A stretch of 46,792 nucleotides of DNA from Methylobacter sp. (lineage in GTDB: Bacteria > Pseudomonadota > Gammaproteobacteria > Methylococcales > Methylomonadaceae), in contig JALNYY010000013.1 of the NCBI GenBank assembly GCA_023229605.1, forward strand, positions 2,913 through 49,704, given 5' to 3'. The notes beneath the pieces are model-generated. The model made no database searches. It was not told where the DNA came from and worked only from the letters and a program-made list of their open reading frames with translations. How positions within the stretch are numbered: position 1 is the stretch's first letter; each line of letters starts with the position of its first letter. Shown piece after piece: positions 43,595 through 46,792 of the stretch. A program made the position numbers and the translations under genes.

Positions 43595-43618
43595 GTCTTC
43601 GAGGGAGACGACTATTTT
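43595..43618 (+). terminator. Terminator after flp
   Basis: GTCTTC (43595-43600) pairs with GGAGAC (43604-43609) with one G-T pair and a 3-base loop; a TATTTTTG run follows at 43613-43620. It would uncouple the abundant pilin from the assembly genes. Confidence 0.55.
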
Positions 43619-43830
43619 TGTTATAAGCGTTTGGTATTTTTATAATAATGATTGGCTTTCGACGAGAATTTAAGTTTGCGAGGTTTATTGTCATCAGAGA
43701 CGTCTCTCTCACCTGATTTTTTTATCGCTCGGGTGTTGGCATCACATTATGACAATAGTAATTGCCGTTTATAGTAGTGGTTTGCAAACGGCTTTCAATC
43801 CGCTGTCAATTCACGCTTACATCTTCAGCC

Positions 43831-43950
43831 CCTAAGGAAGCGCTGAATAAATCGATTTCGTTCATGGTTCAATACGTTCACCACGAACGAAATAAAAAGC
43901 TTACCGTTAATACTGAGCCTGTCGAAGGATTAAATCAGCGTTTCCATAGG
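43831..43950. repeat. Miniature inverted-repeat element (MITE-like), about 120 bp
   Basis: The ends CCTAAGGAAGCGCTGA (from 43831) and the complement of TCAGCGTTTCCATAGG (to 43950) match over 23 bases with four differences. Inside is a second palindrome, ATTTCGTTCATGG (43855-43867) against CCACGAACGAAAT (43881-43893), and TACTGAGCCTGTCGAAG, related to the repeat near 5010. There is no coding capacity. The rest of the 528-base gap between flp and cpaA shows no gene. Confidence 0.6.
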
Positions 43951-44121
43951 TTATATAGCCTTTTTAACTGCAATATCTATTACACGCTATCCGTCTTGAT
44001 TGTTCAGCTGAATCATAGGCTGGCAAGCTAATGCCGGAATGTCTTATTCACCGGATTATGGTTTTGAAATACGCCTGGCGTTTCATATTTGAACTGTAAA
44101 ACATACCTTTATAGTCAGTTC

Positions 44122-44670
44122 ATGTTTATTATTTATTCCATCCTCACCGTATGTTTATTGATTGCGTCTATTTACGATGCAACCACAAAAAAAATACCCA
44201 ATTGGATTTCATTGATTATTATTGTTTCAGGATTAAGCTGGAATCATTTTTCTGCCGAAGGACTGGGGTTAAGGGATAGTAGCGCAGGACTGGTTGCAGG
44301 ATTGCTGCTGATGTTGCCGGGTTACGTTTTCGCCAGCATGGGGGCGGGCGATGTAAAGCTGATGGCGGCAATAGGGAGTGCTCTGGGTCTTGATTCCGTT
44401 TTGAATGTCGCTCTTTACAGTTATATTGCGATTTTTGTAATGGCAGTCGTTTTTATAATCGTGAAGGGAGACTTGGTTAAACTCTTGCTCAGATACAAAG
44501 CGCTTATTCATGGTTTGTTTACCGGGATATTGTCTTACCAGAAGCCGGACAAATCCGATGCTGCGAGTTACCGGTTGCCGCTGGCGCCGGCAATTGCATT
44601 AGCGACCTTTTATGTTTTATATCCGGAAATTTGCAACTCAGGGTTCATGGCTAATTTATGTCACTTTTAG
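44122..44670 (+). CDS. cpaA: Prepilin peptidase CpaA/TadV
   Basis: Aspartic membrane peptidase that removes the leader of the Flp prepilin. It has 182 residues from the ATG at 44122 (a TTG at 44089 is an alternative) and several membrane helices. The catalytic aspartates are in ASIYDATTKKIPNWIS and in SMGAGDVKLMAAIG. It is smaller than type IV prepilin peptidases and lacks the N-methylation domain, as expected for the TadV group. It begins the run cpaA, cpaB, cpaC. Confidence 0.88.
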   Translation: MFIIYSILTVCLLIASIYDATTKKIPNWISLIIIVSGLSWNHFSAEGLGLRDSSAGLVAGLLLMLPGYVFASMGAGDVKLMAAIGSALGLDSVLNVALYSYIAIFVMAVVFIIVKGDLVKLLLRYKALIHGLFTGILSYQKPDKSDAASYRLPLAPAIALATFYVLYPEICNSGFMANLCHF

Positions 44671-44702
44671 AGCGCATTAAACAATATAGAAGGGGTGAAT
44701 AA

Positions 44703-45443
44703 ATGAACAGGCGTTTTATTATTATGCTGAGTATCGCGTTGCTGCTGGCATTGCTTGCCGGATGGGTTGCCAATCGGTTGATACAGGACAGAGCGGTGCT
44801 CGTTAAAGCGGTGCCTGTTGTTGTCGCTAAAGTTGAAATACCCTTCGGCGTCAAGCTGGAAGAATCCCAGCTTGAAGTGATTCCCTGGCCGGGAGATTTA
44901 GTCCCGCAAGGCGCCTTTTCATCAAAAGAACAAGTCGTCAATAAAATTACAATGAACAAATTCTATCCTGACGAAATAATAACGGAAAAAAGAATTTCAG
45001 ACTATTTGGGCGGCAGCACGCTTTCTGCGTTGATTACCAAAGAATATCGCGCCATTTCAGTGCGAGTGGATGATGTAGTCGGTGTAGCAGGATTTATTTT
45101 ACCCGGAAACAGGGTCGATATTCTTGCCACGAAAATGGATCGGACTATAAATCATGCCATCACACGAACGCTGTTGCAGAATATTAAAGTATTGGCGGTA
45201 GATCAGGAAGCCTCTCAGGAAAAAGAAAAGCCAGCCATAGTCAGAGCGGTTACGCTGGAAATAAAGCCGGAGCAGGCCGAGATAATTGTTCAGGCAATGC
45301 AGGAAGGAACGATACGGTTGACATTAAGAAACCCGCTGGATAGCGAATTAGAAGATACTACAGTCAAAGTAGCCGAAGAACAACCGAAGCCGGTTGAGAA
45401 AATACGAGGTAAAAAACGTGTACTAAAGATAATTCCATGGTGA
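44703..45443 (+). CDS. cpaB: Flp pilus assembly protein CpaB/RcpC
   Basis: Periplasmic protein of the Tad secretion system, thought to modulate the outer-membrane secretin. It has 246 residues: an N-terminal membrane anchor (FIIMLSIALLLALLAGWVAN), a SAF-type domain (VVVAKVEIPFGVKLEESQLE with IPWPGDLVPQGAF), then the RcpC-type region (YRAISVRVDDVVGVAGFILP, GNRVDILAT, LEIKPEQAEIIVQAMQEG). The tail is basic. AAGGGGTG is the ribosome-binding site. It follows cpaA by 32 bases. Confidence 0.9.
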   Translation: MNRRFIIMLSIALLLALLAGWVANRLIQDRAVLVKAVPVVVAKVEIPFGVKLEESQLEVIPWPGDLVPQGAFSSKEQVVNKITMNKFYPDEIITEKRISDYLGGSTLSALITKEYRAISVRVDDVVGVAGFILPGNRVDILATKMDRTINHAITRTLLQNIKVLAVDQEASQEKEKPAIVRAVTLEIKPEQAEIIVQAMQEGTIRLTLRNPLDSELEDTTVKVAEEQPKPVEKIRGKKRVLKIIPW

Positions 45444-45495
45444 TGAAAGGCATGGGGAAATCTGTTAATGACAGATTCTGTAATGGAAAATTAAA

Positions 45496-45604
45496 GGCTA
45501 CCGCGACTTAAGGCGCGGCAGCAACGCTAATTATGTAAATTTTCTGCCTTTGTGGGGGGCTTTAGCCACTCAAAGGCGACTGAAGCCGTGACAAGTTAGT
45601 AGCC
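45496..45604. repeat. Palindromic repeat cluster (REP pair) or structured leader before cpaC
   Basis: Several helices nest here: the outer GGCTAC (45496-45501)/GTAGCC (45599-45604), a hairpin CCGCG/CGCGG (45501-45505, 45514-45518), and a long hairpin GCCTTTG (45546-45552)/CAAAGGC (45571-45577) with GTGG/CCAC inside. The loop GGCTTTAG (45558-45565) can also pair with CTGAAGCC (45580-45587). The GGCTTTAGCC/CTGAAGCC cores resemble common REP-type intergenic elements, so a BIME-like pair is the simplest reading. Confidence 0.45.
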
Positions 45605-45650
45605 AAATTAAGCAATAAATTAATGCTTGTTATCATCAGATGAGTTAGCT

Positions 45651-46792
45651 ATGAATTTAAGAATTAACAAAAAAATATCCTGTATTTTTTCACTTATCGC
45701 GTTATGTGTTATGCACCATTCGGTTGCCGCGATGAGTAGCGCAGACATTAAATCCGTCAAGGTGCAGGTTTCGTTAAATAAATCTCGGTTGATTACGCTG
45801 GACAGAAATGTAGCGGAAATATCGCAAGGTAATCCTGCTATTGCAGATTTTCCAGTGGATACTGAAGCTGCAGAGACGAGTTTAATTCCGCCGAATCAGC
45901 TATTAATCCGGGGAAAATCATTAGGTACAACGAATTTGTATCTGTGGGGGGCAAACCGGAAAATCATGCAAATCCTCGATATCGAAGTGACGCATGATCT
46001 GGATTCATTAAAAGCCAAGTTAAATGAGTTGCTCCCTAATGAAAATATAGCTGTCCGGTCATCGCAGAAAAATATCGTGCTAAGCGGCGAAGTCAGCACC
46101 CTGGCTAATATGCAGGCGTCAATTGATTTGGCGGGAAGTTTTGTAGGCGCTTCGACGGCCCTGGGGGTGGGCGGTACTGGGGCTGCTGCTGGCCAGGGTA
46201 ACATTAATGTATCAACCAGTAGTGCCCAGCCAAGAGTCGACCCAAGTGCAAGCGGTGTCCCGCACGTTATCAATTTGATGACTGTTGGAGGCGCCCAGCA
46301 GGTTATGCTGGATGTAAAAGTAGCTGAGATTAATAGAACTTTGATCAGGGGTCTGAATATTAAATTTAGCGCTTTGCAAACCTCTAATAATTTTTCGTTC
46401 GGGGCTGTTAACGGGGGAGGAAGTTTAAATGCATCGGGTATTGGCGGATTACTTAACCCCCATAGTTTTAACGCCGGCGCCCTCTTTTTGCAGGCGATCA
46501 GCGGTCAATTTATGTTTAATCTGACCATCGATGCCGCCAATGACCAGCAATTGGCGAAAATTTTAGCCCAACCCACGTTAACGACGTTGTCAGGGCAACC
46601 GGCAACCTTTGTTTCAGGCGGTGAATTCCCCGTTCCGATCCCGCAAGGCGGTATAAATAACGGGACAATTACCATTCAATTTAAAGAATTCGGTATCGGC
46701 TTAAAATTTGTCCCCGTGGTGCTTGATTCCGGGCGAATTAATCTGAACATGAATGTCAGTGTCAGCGAACTATCAACAGACGCCGCTGTTAT
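45651..46792 (+). CDS. cpaC: Tad secretin CpaC/RcpA (C-terminus beyond the window)
   Basis: Outer-membrane secretin through which the Flp pilus is assembled. About 380 residues are visible. A signal peptide (IFSLIALCVMHHSVAAM) leads to a pilus-secretin N-domain (VQVSLNKSRLITLDRNVAEI, NQLLIRGKSLGTTNLYLWG), then a BON-like repeat (LNELLPNENIAVRSSQKN, IVLSGEVS), a Gly/Ser linker, and the secretin domain (VMLDVKVAEINRTLIRGLN, LAKILAQPTLTTLSGQPATF, SGGEFPVPIPQGG, FKEFGIGLKFVPVVLDSGRI). The linker with repeated GVGGTGAAAG is longer than usual. It starts 207 bases after cpaB. Confidence 0.92.
   Translation, partial: MNLRINKKISCIFSLIALCVMHHSVAAMSSADIKSVKVQVSLNKSRLITLDRNVAEISQGNPAIADFPVDTEAAETSLIPPNQLLIRGKSLGTTNLYLWGANRKIMQILDIEVTHDLDSLKAKLNELLPNENIAVRSSQKNIVLSGEVSTLANMQASIDLAGSFVGASTALGVGGTGAAAGQGNINVSTSSAQPRVDPSASGVPHVINLMTVGGAQQVMLDVKVAEINRTLIRGLNIKFSALQTSNNFSFGAVNGGGSLNASGIGGLLNPHSFNAGALFLQAISGQFMFNLTIDAANDQQLAKILAQPTLTTLSGQPATFVSGGEFPVPIPQGGINNGTITIQFKEFGIGLKFVPVVLDSGRINLNMNVSVSELSTDAAV

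Noticed and set aside
43762..44031. Open frame of 89 codons between flp and cpaA
   Set aside because: Most of it is the MITE-like repeat, which explains the absence of stops.
45496..45604. Possible c-di-GMP (GEMM) or cobalamin riboswitch before cpaC
   Set aside because: The conserved core sequences of either class are missing, and the helices are better explained by REP-type palindromes.

Overview
The window (46,792 bases) reads as a chromosome segment from a free-living Gammaproteobacterium. A methanotroph-like member of the Methylococcales is my best guess, from the overall look of the proteins and of the dispersed palindromic repeats. No pMMO or other diagnostic gene is present, so this placement is an inference. 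No rRNA, tRNA or CRISPR array was seen. Both ends cut through genes: mtaB on the left and the tad secretin cpaC on the right.

Layout. 1-4.8 kb is housekeeping on the minus strand: mtaB (partial), a fused SpmA-SpmB membrane protein, and a tight pilZ-birA-coaX operon. 4.8-7.2 kb is repeat-rich and holds a small Cys/His protein and an IS110-family element that appears to sit inside a palindromic repeat and to carry a possible bridge RNA. 7.2-14.5 kb holds a membrane diguanylate cyclase, a lipoprotein lipase, an envelope trio (mtgA, mlaA, mepA), yfbR and ylqF/rbgA. 14.5-19.1 kb holds an AT-rich DUF2971 gene, selO and a membrane-anchored multicopper oxidase with a type C two-domain motif order. 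19.2-26.7 kb holds a giant substrate-binding/PAS/GAF/GGDEF/EAL protein followed by motA-motB. 26.8-27.3 kb is a decayed IS5-type remnant. 27.5-34.2 kb holds an OprB-like porin and an MgtA-type Mg2+ ATPase, divergent from an OmpR-type two-component system with 11-bp direct repeats between them. 34.3-35.5 kb is a broken caspase-NTPase gene. 35.5-43.1 kb is a five-gene operon: serine beta-lactamase-like hydrolase, two small periplasmic binding proteins, a four-PAS hybrid kinase and an HD-GYP response regulator. 43.4 kb to the end is the start of a tad pilus locus (flp, cpaA, cpaB, cpaC).

How the genes may work together. Cyclic-di-GMP is a recurring theme: a PilZ protein, a GGDEF protein, a GGDEF-EAL protein and an HD-GYP protein lie in the same window as the flagellar stator genes and a tad pilus, both plausible outputs. 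Two of the signalling units carry periplasmic solute-binding modules. In the 1,808-residue protein the module is fused to the receptor, and in the 35.5-43.1 kb operon two separate secreted proteins are encoded beside a kinase with a short periplasmic domain. The second arrangement, preceded by a penicillin-binding-type hydrolase, is the best candidate here for an undescribed signalling system. The other noteworthy items are the IS110 element with its hairpin, the caspase-NTPase pseudogene, and an in-frame 51-bp repeat pair that looks inserted into a GAF domain.
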